Counted from the stretch's first letter, positions 52,467-61,359 are shown. The stretch: 61,627 bases of DNA from Candidatus Cryptobacteroides choladohippi (GCA_018065985.1 JAGHSF010000026.1:1-61627), one strand, 5' to 3'. Numbers and translations are program-made. Notes: generated from the letters alone by a model not told the origin.

Positions 52467-53293
52467 AGGCCCCAGAATGAGAGTGAGACTTCGTCCTCGA
52501 CGGACTCCTCGATGGAGTCGTCGAGCGCGGGATAGAGGTCGAGCCCGGTCATCTTCTCGACGTCGTTCACGCTTACCGCGCAATCTTTCAGCCAGTAGCG
52601 CCGGTCGTCGTTGAACATCACGAAGGCAATGGACTTGTACTTACCTTTGCTGTTGACCATCACGGCCTTGTAGAAGGCATCGGGGACGACCACTCCGTGC
52701 TCTCCGATGCGGCCGTATCTGTTTGTGCCGATGATGGGGCCAGTGACCACCCATGCCTTGCCGAACTTCCCGGCCCAGTCACGCACCTTGTTCTCGAGAT
52801 ACTCCCAGTCCTTTCTGTTGAGGTTCTCGTTCTGGGGGCACACGTTCGTGAAGTGGAAGGTGTCGTCCATCGCGTCGGCGCTCCAGCGGAAATCGGATGC
52901 GGGGGCCATGTGCCCCTTGGTCCATCCCGAGCCATAGTAGTCCTCGCGCATGGCCTGCGGGCCCTTGATGCGCTTGTCCATCGAGAACATCCTGTCGCCG
53001 CGCTGTTCGTCGCCGTCGGTCTCGTCGGCCGTGAGCTCGTACGCAACCCAGTCGGGGATGAGGGTGGATTGGTTGTAGGATGAGGTGAAGGCGCTGTATG
53101 TCACTGTCACACTGCCTTTTATCCCGGCGGGTAATTCCAATGCGGATCCCGGGTCTGCGCTTGCTTCGATGCCGGCTTCCCCGGCATCGCCAAGCAATGC
53201 CTGAAGAAGTCCGAGGAGGCCCTGTGCGCCTTGCTCTGAACACGAAACGGCCGCAATCACGGCCGTCAGGATAAGTGCTGCTGTCTTTTTCAT
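52463..53293 (-). CDS. DNA/RNA non-specific endonuclease (NUC1 family) lipoprotein
   Basis: 276 residues. Lipoprotein signal LTAVIAAVSCSEQ (Cys about 18). The NUC domain begins near 70; the catalytic histidine sits in SGWTKGHMAPASDF. The metal-ligand Asn is in TNVCPQNENLN and Glu in WEYLENKVR. The first motif reads TKGH rather than DRGH/DKGH, i.e. the Asp is Thr. Likely an exported or surface nuclease that digests extracellular nucleic acid. It is one base from ftsB-like and overlaps the nucleotidyltransferase. Confidence 0.88.
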   Translation of the reverse strand: MKKTAALILTAVIAAVSCSEQGAQGLLGLLQALLGDAGEAGIEASADPGSALELPAGIKGSVTVTYSAFTSSYNQSTLIPDWVAYELTADETDGDEQRGDRMFSMDKRIKGPQAMREDYYGSGWTKGHMAPASDFRWSADAMDDTFHFTNVCPQNENLNRKDWEYLENKVRDWAGKFGKAWVVTGPIIGTNRYGRIGEHGVVVPDAFYKAVMVNSKGKYKSIAFVMFNDDRRYWLKDCAVSVNDVEKMTGLDLYPALDDSIEESVEDEVSLSFWGL

Positions 53294-53294
53294 G

Positions 53295-53615
53295 TCATTT
53301 CTCGATGTAGACATCCTCTCCGGGCTCCGCGAAATGGAAAGTCTCCCTTGCGAACTTTTCGAGGGTGTCCCGGTTGCTGCTCATCATGCTGATGGTCTTG
53401 TCCAGCTCCTCGTTCTGCTGCCGGTATAATTCGATCTGCCTTTCCTGCCTGCGCAGGGTGAACCCTGCCTGTGCCCATCTGATGATGTTGTCCTTCTTTA
53501 CAAATAGAAAGAGAACCATGAGGGCTGTGGCAACGATGGCATAGCGCAGAAAGGATCTCTGCTCCCTGCGGTTGCCGTCTTTCTCCCGGTTCCAGATATT
53601 ATTCTTGTCTCCCAT
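53295..53615 (-). CDS. FtsB/DivIC septum-formation initiator
   Basis: 106 residues. Short cytoplasmic N-terminus, one membrane helix (about 22-39, FLRYAIVATALMVLFLFV), a coiled coil (about 51-80, RRQERQIELYRQQNEELDKT) and a C-terminal FARETFHFAEPGEDVYI typical of DivIC/FtsB. It helps build the FtsQ-FtsB-FtsL division complex. ATG 53615 follows the promoter box by 13 bases. Confidence 0.9.
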   Translation of the reverse strand: MGDKNNIWNREKDGNRREQRSFLRYAIVATALMVLFLFVKKDNIIRWAQAGFTLRRQERQIELYRQQNEELDKTISMMSSNRDTLEKFARETFHFAEPGEDVYIEK

Positions 53616-53628
53616 GACGAAATCTTCA

Positions 53629-53636
53629 CAAAAATA
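53629..53636 (-). promoter_or_regulatory. -7 box TATTTTTG of the ftsB-like operon
   Basis: Minus strand. It sits two bases from the plus-strand box; a TTG -33 candidate is at 53657-53655 (spacer 18). Confidence 0.6.
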
Positions 53637-53638
53637 GT

Positions 53639-53646
53639 TAAATTTG
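53639..53646 (+). promoter_or_regulatory. -7 box TAAATTTG of the NTase-CPBP-tmk operon
   Basis: Perfect -7 box 24 bases before the ATG; no convincing -33 is visible at normal spacing. Confidence 0.6.
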
Positions 53647-53670
53647 CGGAATATCAATAAAGTGAATGTA

Positions 53671-54603
53671 ATGAAACCTTCTCTTCTTGTTCTTGCTGCC
53701 GGAATGGGCAGCCGCTATGGCGGTCTCAAGCAGATGGACGGCCTCGGCCCCAATAATGAAACGATTATCGATTATTCTATCTACGATGCCGTAGGCGCAG
53801 GCTTCGGCAAGGTGGTATATATTGTGCGCGAGTACTTCCTCGAGCAGTTCAAGGAGACTGTTGCGCGCAAGTACGGCAATGTCAAGACAGTTGACGGCGA
53901 GCCCCTCGAGTTCGTGTTCGTGACTCAGGAACTCAACAGGATCCCTGCACGCTTCACCCTCAATCCCGAAAGGCAGAAGCCCTGGGGAACAGCACATGCC
54001 GTCCTCATGGCAAAGGACGTGATAAAGGAACCGTTCGTGGTTATCAATGGCGATGACTTCTATGGCCGCGAGTCATTCCGCATCGCAGGCGACTGGTGCC
54101 GTGCGCATGCCGGGAGCACCGGAGTTTACGGAATCGTGGGATTCGAGCTCTCCAACACCCTCAGCGAGTCAGGCGGCGTGTCACGTGGAATCTGCCACTA
54201 TGACCGGGACCTCCACCTCACCGACGTGGTAGAGCATCACAATATCGCAAAGGATTCCGACGGCGTGGTCCGTGGCGACAACTCTGTCACCGGAGAGCAC
54301 GTCGACCTCAATGAGAAGGATCTCTGCTCGATGAACATGTGGTGCTTCACCCCCGATTATTTCGCAAAGAGCGCAGCCGTCTTCGAGGAGTTCATGGAAG
54401 CCAACTGCAACGAACTCAAGAAGGAATTCTATATCCCTTACGCAATCGACTGCATGATCAAGTCCGGAGAGGGCAAGTGCGACGTCCTCGGCACACCCGC
54501 ACACTGGTTCGGCGTTACCTTCAAGGAAGACCGTCCCGGAGTTGTTGCAAAGTTCGCCGAGCTCGTTGAAAAGGGAATCTATCCTTCACCTCTGTACAGA
54601 TAG
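53671..54603 (+). CDS. Sugar nucleotidyltransferase (GalU/RmlA-like)
   Basis: 310 residues. Nucleotide-binding motif LVLAAGMGSRYGGLKQMDG at residues 5-24, then KPWGTAHAVLMAKD, FVVINGDDFYG and a C-terminal AHWFGVTFKEDRPGV. The pattern matches a Bacteroidetes nucleotidyltransferase group annotated as hexose-1-phosphate uridylyl/thymidylyltransferase; exact sugar is not clear. The ATG at 53671 is chosen so that the sequence begins MKPSLLVLAAG. Followed by CPBP with three bases between. Confidence 0.88.
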   Translation: MKPSLLVLAAGMGSRYGGLKQMDGLGPNNETIIDYSIYDAVGAGFGKVVYIVREYFLEQFKETVARKYGNVKTVDGEPLEFVFVTQELNRIPARFTLNPERQKPWGTAHAVLMAKDVIKEPFVVINGDDFYGRESFRIAGDWCRAHAGSTGVYGIVGFELSNTLSESGGVSRGICHYDRDLHLTDVVEHHNIAKDSDGVVRGDNSVTGEHVDLNEKDLCSMNMWCFTPDYFAKSAAVFEEFMEANCNELKKEFYIPYAIDCMIKSGEGKCDVLGTPAHWFGVTFKEDRPGVVAKFAELVEKGIYPSPLYR

Positions 54604-54606
54604 CAT

Positions 54607-55503
54607 ATGCTGGAAGCACCCAAACGTCGCGGAAGCTACAATATCATCGACAACTTCACGTATTATGTCCCCGGCTGGGCTGACATACTCGTCCTGCTTG
54701 TCCTTCTGCTGGTCGGAACCGTCCTCGGCTCACTGCTGGCTCTGCCTTTCTCCATGATCATGGGTGAGGATGGCATCGAGTACAGCATGCTCGTCAGCTA
54801 CCCCATGATGTTCATTCCTCCGATGATATACGCCAGCGTGAAAAGCCGCTCGAACAGCTATCTCCACAATGGAGTCAGGCTTGACAGCGGGCATTTCTCA
54901 CCTGTCGGCGCTCTTTCATGTGCCCTGATGGCCATGGCTCTGACTCTGGCCGGAGGATATGTCGTGGATCTTCCCACATCGCTGCTTCCCGCCATGCCCG
55001 AGTGGCTCGAGAAGGCGCTCGGCAGCATGACACAGGGCAAGTTCCTGCTGAACTTCATCTGCGTCAGCCTGTTCGCTCCCTTCTTCGAGGAGTGGCTCTG
55101 CCGCGGCATGGTGCTCCGCGGACTTCTGCACCGTGGCGTCAGGCCGGTTTGGGCCATCGTCTTCTCCGCAGCGTTCTTCGCATTCATACACATGAACCCC
55201 TGGCAGGCCATCCCGGCATTCGCAATGGGATGTGCAATGGGATACGTCTACTATAAGACCGGTTCGCTGAAGCTTACCATGCTCATGCACTTCACCAACA
55301 ACACTCTTGCGCTTGCGCTGGGCAATGTCGAGGGCCTGAGTGCCATGGACAGCTACAGGCAACTGTTCCCCGCCGCCATTTACTGGGCTCTGTTCGCCGC
55401 ATGCATCGCCGTCATTGTCCTTGCCGTGATCAAGTTCGCCGGCGTCGAGCTTCAGGACAAGGCCGGCAATTCCGACAAGGTCGCTTCACTGTTCTCCGAA
55501 TAG
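54607..55503 (+). CDS. CPBP family intramembrane metalloprotease (CAAX-like)
   Basis: 298 residues, about eight hydrophobic segments. Active-site motifs: EEWLCR (Glu161, Glu162), HMNPW (His195) and HFTNN (His228, Asn231). CPBP/Rce1-like enzymes process membrane or lipidated proteins and peptides; bacterial targets are mostly unknown. Three bases after the nucleotidyltransferase and three before tmk. Confidence 0.92.
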   Translation: MLEAPKRRGSYNIIDNFTYYVPGWADILVLLVLLLVGTVLGSLLALPFSMIMGEDGIEYSMLVSYPMMFIPPMIYASVKSRSNSYLHNGVRLDSGHFSPVGALSCALMAMALTLAGGYVVDLPTSLLPAMPEWLEKALGSMTQGKFLLNFICVSLFAPFFEEWLCRGMVLRGLLHRGVRPVWAIVFSAAFFAFIHMNPWQAIPAFAMGCAMGYVYYKTGSLKLTMLMHFTNNTLALALGNVEGLSAMDSYRQLFPAAIYWALFAACIAVIVLAVIKFAGVELQDKAGNSDKVASLFSE

Positions 55504-55506
55504 CCT

Positions 55507-56193
55507 ATGCTTGTAGTACTCGAAGGCCTGGACGGCGCAGGAAAGTCCACACAGGTGAAGAAGTTGAAGGAGTACCTTCTTGGACGCGGAGGGGAGTTCC
55601 GGTACATCCACTTCCCCCGCTATGACTCGCCCGTGTACGGTGGCCTCATAGGCCGCTTCCTCAGAGGCGACTTCGGCGCCAATGATGCGGTCCATCCCCA
55701 GCTGGTGGCACTTCTCTTCGCAGAGGACAGGCATGGCGCCGCCCCTGAGATAAAGGCTGTCCTCGAGCGCGGCGGAACGGTCCTTCTGGACCGCTATGTC
55801 TATTCCAACATAGCCTACCAGTGTGCAAAGCTCAATGATCCCGACGAGGCCGAGGCTCTGCGCCAGTGGATCAACGATACCGAATACGGCAATTTCGAAC
55901 TTCCCAGGCCTGACCTTAACATCTTCCTCGATGTTCCCATAGGTTTTGTGGAGCAGAGCCTGAGCTCCAGCCGCAGCGGCGACGACAACCGTGAATATCT
56001 GCACGGTGCCCAGGATATCCACGAGGCCGATATCGAGTTCCAGAAACGGGTGCGCAGCATGTACCGGATACAGGCGTCGAAGGACCCCCGCTTCATAGTG
56101 CTGGACTGCTCGGACGGGCAGGGCCGCATGCTTCCTCCCGACGATATCTTCCGGAAAGTCAAGTCTGTTGTGGATTCTTATGAGGGCGCTTAG
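55507..56193 (+). CDS. tmk: Thymidylate kinase
   Basis: 228 residues. P-loop EGLDGAGKSTQV at 5-16, then HFPRYDSPVYGG, the DRYVYSN (DRY-type) motif near 98 and a C-terminal LID region. Phosphorylates dTMP to dTDP. The last 14 bases overlap the membrane-protein gene, so expression is coupled. Confidence 0.95.
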   Translation: MLVVLEGLDGAGKSTQVKKLKEYLLGRGGEFRYIHFPRYDSPVYGGLIGRFLRGDFGANDAVHPQLVALLFAEDRHGAAPEIKAVLERGGTVLLDRYVYSNIAYQCAKLNDPDEAEALRQWINDTEYGNFELPRPDLNIFLDVPIGFVEQSLSSSRSGDDNREYLHGAQDIHEADIEFQKRVRSMYRIQASKDPRFIVLDCSDGQGRMLPPDDIFRKVKSVVDSYEGA

Positions 56194-57199
56194 GAAACTC
56201 GCAGCCTGGATTCTGGGTGGCGTGCTCTTCTTTGCCGGAATCCTGAAGATCATGGACCCGGTGGGCACGGGGCTCATCGTTTCCGAGTATTACAAATTCT
56301 TCGGTCTGGGCTTCATGCTGTTCTCATCGAAGGTCGTGGGTATGACCCTGGCTCTTGTGGAAACCGTACTCGGCGCAGCCGTTTTCACAGGCGTATTCCG
56401 CAAGGTCGCTGCCATGGTTTCCCTGTTCATGCTGGGATTCTTCACCATAGTCACGGCGATACTATGGATTGCCAATCCTGCGATGGACTGCGGCTGCTTC
56501 GGCGAGGCTGTCCATCTCACACATGCCCAGAGCTTTCTCAAGAACATCGTGCTCCTGGGGCTTTGGACGCTTGCCTTTCTGCCCTTCAGGAATCTATTCC
56601 CCGCACCCACCGTCAAGTACGTAAGCTTCGGTGTGGCTGTGCTTTCGGTTCTGCTGTTCATGATATGGAGCATCAGAGGCATCCCCATGGTGGATTTCAC
56701 GCCCTTCGCTCCCGGAAACGAACTTCTGAGCGCCGACGAAGTGTATGACGCTGATGCCCCCGTGCTCTCCTTCTGTAATTCCGACTATGAGTATGCTGAC
56801 AGTCTTGCCGTCCATGGCAATGTGCTGGCAATCAGCGTATATGACCCTTCCCGTCTTTCGTCGGAGGCCGTTTCGAAGGTGAAACGCTGCCTCTCCGGCG
56901 CCGAGTCGGCCGGTTTCACGGCGCTTCTGCTGTCTGCAGGAAGCATCGACGGCGCCGTATCCTATCTTGCCGACAGAAAGACCCTTCTTACACTCAACCG
57001 TTCCAACGGAGGTGCAACCTTCATCTCTGACGGCCAGATAATACGCAAATGGTCTGTACGTTCACTTCCCGGTACCGACACTCTCCGCGAACTCTCCACG
57101 GTCGATACGACCGAGGCCGTCATGAAAGAAAACGGCCCGCAGCGTATCAAGCTGCAGGCCTTTCTCCTTTGTGTCTTTGCCGTGATGCTGCTGATCTAG
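56180..57199 (+). CDS. MauE/DoxX-like membrane protein with soluble C-terminal domain
   Basis: 339 residues. Four helices in the first 150 residues (e.g. KLAAWILGGVLFFAGILKIMD; SLFMLGFFTIVTAILWIANP) include CGCFGE, a pair of cysteines typical of MauE-like proteins that may handle disulfides. The soluble part (about 175-330) has LLLSAG and LLTLNRSNGGATFISDG and resembles a thioredoxin-like fold without a CxxC. Ends with a short hydrophobic helix. The start at 56180 (ATG) is preferred to an upstream GTG. Confidence 0.8.
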   Translation: MRALRKLAAWILGGVLFFAGILKIMDPVGTGLIVSEYYKFFGLGFMLFSSKVVGMTLALVETVLGAAVFTGVFRKVAAMVSLFMLGFFTIVTAILWIANPAMDCGCFGEAVHLTHAQSFLKNIVLLGLWTLAFLPFRNLFPAPTVKYVSFGVAVLSVLLFMIWSIRGIPMVDFTPFAPGNELLSADEVYDADAPVLSFCNSDYEYADSLAVHGNVLAISVYDPSRLSSEAVSKVKRCLSGAESAGFTALLLSAGSIDGAVSYLADRKTLLTLNRSNGGATFISDGQIIRKWSVRSLPGTDTLRELSTVDTTEAVMKENGPQRIKLQAFLLCVFAVMLLI

Positions 57200-58938
57200 C
57201 GGATCACGATGTTATAGGGCAGACGTGCCACGACCTGAGGCTTGGTGAAGTCTTTGGCCAGCTTGAGCAGCGCCTCCTTCTCGCTTGCGGTGCCTGATCC
57301 CAGCATCTCGAGAATCATCTCCATCTGGGTCTGAGGCTTGGGGTAGGCCTTGACGTTCCAGTTGCTGAGGTCTGCATCTCCGGCTGCGACGGCGGCATAG
57401 TGGACAGCATCCTCAAGAGTTCCGATCTCATCCACCAGTTTGATGTCGATGGCGTCGGCACCCGTCCATACGCGGCCCTGTCCCACTTCGTCAACAGCAT
57501 CCACTGTGAGGCCTCGGCCTTCGGAAACAAGATTGGTGAAGCGTGTATAGATGCCTTCGATCTGTGTCTGCATGAATTCGTGCTCTGCCTGGTCGAAAGG
57601 ACGCATCATCGAGAACATGTCGCCATGCTTGTTGGAAGTGATGCTTACGGCATTCACGTGAGCAACGTCCTTGAGGGTGTTCGAGAGGTCGGGGATCATG
57701 CCGAACACTCCGATGGAGCCTGTGAGGGTCACGGGGTCTGAGAAAATCTTGTCGGCTGCGGCTGATATCCAGTATCCGCCTGAGGCTGCATAGTCGCCAT
57801 ACGATGCTATGAGCGGTTTCTGCTGCTTGAGAAGGTCGAGCTCGTGCTTGATCTTCTCTGCTGCCAACACTGCGCCACCGGGGGAGTTGACGCGGAGGAC
57901 AACAGCCTTCACCGACTCATCCTCGCGTATGCCCTGGATGACGGAAGCGAAGCGGTCGCCGGCAACATCTTTCTTGTCCTTTCCGTCGATGATCTCGCCG
58001 TCAGCATAGATTACTGCAATCTTGTTCTTCACCTTTGAAGGGAGCACCTTTGCGGTGGAGTAGTCTGACAGTGTCATCCACTTGACATCCTTGTATCTGT
58101 CTGCCACTGCAAGCGCTGCAAGCTTGTCCTGCATCTGGTCGCGTGTGAGGAGCTCGTCCACAAGTCCCTGCTCCAGGAAGTCCTGAGGTGTACAGAGCTT
58201 GAGCTGGTCCAGGGCAGCGTTCAGGGCCTCGGGACTGATGCCCCTGCTCTCGCAGATCTCGGCTGCCATGACGTTCCACATCGAGTTGACCATCACCTGG
58301 TACTGCTCGCGGTTTTCCTCGCTGGGACTGTTGCGTATGAAGGTCTCGCCGGCGCTCTTGTATTTGCCGTGGCGTATGAGCTGCACGTTCACGCCCAGTT
58401 TGTCGAGGAGGTCCTTGAGGAAGAACATCTGCGAACCGACGCCGACGAAGGTGCTGGTTGCGCCGGGATGGGGCGACATGTAGATCTTGTCGGCCACAGA
58501 GCTGATGTAGTAGCTGCCGGTGGAGGGGGAGTCGGTGTATGCCACGATGGCCTTTCCTCCTGCACGGAACTTCTCCAGCGCCTGTCGCACTTCATACAGG
58601 CTTGCTATGCTTGTGACGTTCCCGTCCGATTTGATGTACAGATATTTGACGGCGGGGTCCTCTGCCGCTGTATTGATGGCCTGGACTGCGTCCCAGAGGC
58701 CTATCGTTTCCGCAGGCATGTTGGTGATGCCGCCCCACGGGCTGCCTTCCTGAGACTGCTCCGCGATTGCTGTGGTCGACAGATCAAGCAGCAGGGCGAA
58801 CGACTTTGGTGTGCTGCTTGCAGCCGAGCCGATGGCTGCGAACGCACCGATGACAGCTATGCAGAGGAAACTGCTGACTACGCTGACTACGACGATGCCG
58901 ACGATTACGGCAAGTACCATCTTGAGAAAATCTTTCAT
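57196..58938 (-). CDS. sppA: Signal peptide peptidase SppA, 67K type
   Basis: 580 residues. N-terminal membrane anchor (MVLAVIVGIVVVSVVSSFL). Two tandem ClpP/crotonase-like domains: the N-terminal one holds the lysine (e.g. KYKSAGETFIRNSPSEENRE), the C-terminal one the serine in YGDYAASGGYWIS. Degrades cleaved signal peptides at the inner membrane. ATG at 58938 is used because the upstream in-frame ATG lies before the predicted transcript start. Its TAG stop shares CTAG with the convergent gene. Confidence 0.94.
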   Translation of the reverse strand: MKDFLKMVLAVIVGIVVVSVVSSFLCIAVIGAFAAIGSAASSTPKSFALLLDLSTTAIAEQSQEGSPWGGITNMPAETIGLWDAVQAINTAAEDPAVKYLYIKSDGNVTSIASLYEVRQALEKFRAGGKAIVAYTDSPSTGSYYISSVADKIYMSPHPGATSTFVGVGSQMFFLKDLLDKLGVNVQLIRHGKYKSAGETFIRNSPSEENREQYQVMVNSMWNVMAAEICESRGISPEALNAALDQLKLCTPQDFLEQGLVDELLTRDQMQDKLAALAVADRYKDVKWMTLSDYSTAKVLPSKVKNKIAVIYADGEIIDGKDKKDVAGDRFASVIQGIREDESVKAVVLRVNSPGGAVLAAEKIKHELDLLKQQKPLIASYGDYAASGGYWISAAADKIFSDPVTLTGSIGVFGMIPDLSNTLKDVAHVNAVSITSNKHGDMFSMMRPFDQAEHEFMQTQIEGIYTRFTNLVSEGRGLTVDAVDEVGQGRVWTGADAIDIKLVDEIGTLEDAVHYAAVAAGDADLSNWNVKAYPKPQTQMEMILEMLGSGTASEKEALLKLAKDFTKPQVVARLPYNIVIR

Positions 58939-58956
58939 ACTATATTTGATTTTGGG

Positions 58957-58964
58957 CAAAAATA
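58957..58964 (-). promoter_or_regulatory. -7 box TATTTTTG of sppA
   Basis: Minus strand; one base from the hisS box. Leader about 13 bases to the ATG. Confidence 0.6.
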
Positions 58965-58965
58965 G

Positions 58966-58973
58966 TAATTTTG
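58966..58973 (+). promoter_or_regulatory. -7 box TAATTTTG of hisS
   Basis: Plus strand perfect box; TTTG at 58945-58948 is a -33 candidate (17-base spacer). The ATG lies 20 bases on. Confidence 0.6.
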
Positions 58974-58992
58974 CAGAATAATTTGGTTAACT

Positions 58993-60393
58993 ATGGCTCA
59001 GAAACCTTCAATACCCAAGGGGACCCGCGATTTCGGCCAGCAGGAAATGGCTGAACGCAATTACATATTCGACACAATCCGCAGCGTATTCCGTACTTTC
59101 GGATATGCTCAGATAGAGACTCCTTCGATGGAGAACCTCTCCACTCTGCTTGGCAAATACGGCGACGAAGGAGACAAGCTCCTCTTCCGTATCCTGAACT
59201 CGGGCGACGCCTTCTCGGGCATCGACTATGACTCCTACAGGCAGGAGGACGGCAGCATGAACTACAAGGCTCTCTCGCTCAAGACATGCGAGAAGGGCCT
59301 CCGCTACGACCTTACCGTGCCGTTCGCGCGCTTCGTCGTTCAGCACCAGAATGAGATCACCTTCCCTTTCAAACGCTATCAGATGCAGCCCGTGTGGCGC
59401 GCTGACCGCCCTCAGAAGGGCCGCTACCGCGAGTTCTACCAGTGTGACGTCGACGCTATCGGCAGCCGTTCGCAGCTCTGCGAGCTTGAGCTTGTGCAGA
59501 TAGTCGATGAGGTGTTCCGCCGCCTTGACGTCCGTGTGCTCCTGAAGATCAACAACCGCAAGGTCCTCAGCGGACTTGCAGAGATCTGTGGCGCTCCTGA
59601 CAAGGTGGTCGACATTACCGTGGCAATAGACAAGCTCGACAAGATCGGCCTCGATGCAGTAAAGGCCGAGATGATGGAAAAGGGCCTCACTGCCGAGGCA
59701 GTGGCCGTTCTGGAGCCTGTTCTCACGCTCGACGGAAGCTTCGAGGAGAAACTTGCCACCATGCGCGGCATCATGGCCGGTTCGGAGACCGGCCTCAAAG
59801 GCCTCGACGAGCTGGAGGAACTCTTCGGGTTCATCAAGGCCGCAGGCGTGAAGGTTCCCGTAGAGATGGATCTCTCGCTTGCACGCGGTCTCAACTACTA
59901 TACCGGCGCCATCTTCGAGGTCAAGGCTCTCGATTGGCAGATCGGCTCCATCAGCGGTGGCGGCCGTTATGACAATCTCACCGGCATATTCGGTCTTCCA
60001 GACATGTCCGGCGTGGGCATCAGCTTTGGTGCCGACCGCATCTACGACGTGCTCAAGGGACTTGACAAGTTCCCCAAATCAGTCGCTTCCAGCACCGATA
60101 TCCTCTTCGCCAACATGGGCGCAGCCGAGACTGCGTACATCCTGCCCGTGGCAGTCGCACTCAGAGCCCAGGGAGTTTCTGTCGAGGTCTATCCCGACAA
60201 CGCAAAACTCAAGAAGCAGTTCGACTACGCCGACCGCAAGGCCATTCCGATGCTCAGCATCAACGGAGGCAACGAGATCGAGTCAGGGTGCATAAACATC
60301 AAGAATCTTCGCAGCGGCGAGCAGAAACAGTTCGCCTGTGGGGATGTTGATGCGATGATCGGGTTCATTAAAAATTTTGAAAATATAAAATAA
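58993..60393 (+). CDS. hisS: Histidyl-tRNA synthetase
   Basis: 466 residues. Class II core with [11 protein letters not shown] (motif 1), [20 protein letters not shown] (motif 2), [12 protein letters not shown] (HisA) and [14 protein letters not shown]-terminal anticodon-binding domain from about 375 ([20 protein letters not shown]). A central insertion of about 35 residues, [18 protein letters not shown], is normal. No other HisRS domain oddities. Confidence 0.97.
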   Translation: MAQKPSIPKGTRDFGQQEMAERNYIFDTIRSVFRTFGYAQIETPSMENLSTLLGKYGDEGDKLLFRILNSGDAFSGIDYDSYRQEDGSMNYKALSLKTCEKGLRYDLTVPFARFVVQHQNEITFPFKRYQMQPVWRADRPQKGRYREFYQCDVDAIGSRSQLCELELVQIVDEVFRRLDVRVLLKINNRKVLSGLAEICGAPDKVVDITVAIDKLDKIGLDAVKAEMMEKGLTAEAVAVLEPVLTLDGSFEEKLATMRGIMAGSETGLKGLDELEELFGFIKAAGVKVPVEMDLSLARGLNYYTGAIFEVKALDWQIGSISGGGRYDNLTGIFGLPDMSGVGISFGADRIYDVLKGLDKFPKSVASSTDILFANMGAAETAYILPVAVALRAQGVSVEVYPDNAKLKKQFDYADRKAIPMLSINGGNEIESGCINIKNLRSGEQKQFACGDVDAMIGFIKNFENIK

Positions 60394-60406
60394 TTGCATA
60401 CCTTTG
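60376..60406 (+). promoter_or_regulatory. Initiator tRNA promoter
   Basis: TTTG (60376-60379), 19-base spacer, TACCTTTG (60399-60406), 13 bases ahead of the tRNA. The -33 is within the last codons of hisS. Confidence 0.78.
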
Positions 60407-60419
60407 CACTCGTAAACAT

Positions 60420-60492
60420 CGCGGGGTAGAGCAGTTGGTAGCTCGTCGGGCTCATAACCCGGAGGCCGTAGGTTCGAGTCCTACCCCCGCTA
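60420..60492 (+). tRNA. Initiator tRNA-Met (fMet, anticodon CAT)
   Basis: 73 bases. Initiator hallmarks: unpaired C1-T72 end of the acceptor (CGCGGGG against CCCCGCT), A11-T24 in the D stem, and three G-C pairs (GGG/CCC) next to the CTCATAA loop. T arm GTAGG-TTCGAGT-CCTAC. CCA not encoded. Confidence 0.93.
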
Positions 60493-60500
60493 CGAAACGT

Positions 60501-60531
60501 AAAAAAGTCAGCTTAATCGCTGACTTTTTTT
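60501..60531 (+). terminator. Terminator after tRNA-fMet
   Basis: AAAAAAGTCAGC and GCTGACTTTTTT pair over 12 bp with a TTAATC loop, then T-run. Confidence 0.9.
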
Positions 60532-60546
60532 CGTTTCTCCGCTTTG

Positions 60547-60735
60547 AGGGGGCTCTGCCCCCTTACCCGCTCACTTCATTTCATTCCGTTCGCTACCCCC
60601 GCCGCTCCCGAGCTACCGATTCCGCATACTTCAAACGTCCTGCGTTTGCCAGCGTCCTACAGGCGTATGCTCCATCCCGCTCTCCGCGGGGCGCGTTGGG
60701 ACGCGCCTTCGCTACGCTCAACTTCCCAATTCGAT
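60547..60735 (+). other. Non-coding stretch with several perfect hairpins
   Basis: No convincing gene is present between the tRNA terminator and 61360. Three tight stems occur: AGGGGGC/GCCCCCT (60547-60563), CAAACG/CGTTTG (60632-60648) and GGCGCGT/ACGCGCC (60690-60707). Composition is GC-rich and codon use is poor in every frame; small open frames here look spurious. Confidence 0.4.
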
Positions 60736-60843
60736 ATATGGGGATATACCTATGGGTGTCCACCCAAAACTGATGGTATTTGAAGACTTAAGTTAGCCTG
60801 TTATACGCGACAAAAGCAATAGGCTTGCCGTAGTGACCGGCTT

Positions 60844-60955
60844 CGTGTGCCCAATCCCGGATCTTGAGTGGGCTTAGGCATGCCATAATGCCATTCAGGG
60901 CTCTCTATGACACTTTCGTATGCCCAATCCCTAGATTTCATGAGGGTGGGCACGC
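60844..60955 (+). repeat. Imperfect tandem repeat, period about 73 bp
   Basis: Both copies read CGTRTGCCCAATCCC, then a variable stretch, then GGGC or GGGCA and CATGCC/CACGCC. Copy one begins at 60844 and copy two at 60917. Between 60980 and 61300 nothing further is recognisable. Confidence 0.45.
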
Positions 60956-61319
60956 CACCATCCATACTCGGAGAGTTCTCGGTTGTTTTTGTCTGAGTGT
61001 TGTGCTGGATGGGCAGTTTCAGTCACCGAAACACTATCGGCAATAGGCAAGGTGGAAACGCATTTGATAAACGACCAAGCCATATCTATTGTTTGCTCTT
61101 GATCATAGACTGAATATGAAACAGGTCCTCCCAGAAATGGTTCGAGATTCGGAGGTAGTTGTCTACCAGATTTCAAGTCAGTCTCATAAGAGATTGACTT
61201 TTTTGTTTTACGGGTTCGTGGTCGGTCTCTTATCTCGAATAACAGTCAATTCTGACAGAATATTTTTCCGTCGGGCAATAAGCATACGTGAGAAATTACT
61301 ATATTTGATTTCGGTTGTA

Positions 61320-61354
61320 TTTGCACTTGAGGATAGAATTCAGCTATAACTTTG
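61320..61354 (+). promoter_or_regulatory. Promoter of the Fur-family gene
   Basis: TAACTTTG at 61347-61354 with TTTG at 61320-61323 (23-base spacer). ATG starts five bases after the box, so the transcript is probably leaderless. Confidence 0.55.
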
Positions 61355-61359
61355 CCATC

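Noticed and set aside
60435..60783. Small open frames across tRNA-fMet and the following gap
   Set aside because: One runs through the tRNA itself; codon usage and composition are unlike coding DNA.
60844..60990. CRISPR array
   Set aside because: Only two imperfect copies with a 73-base period and no regular spacers or nearby cas genes.
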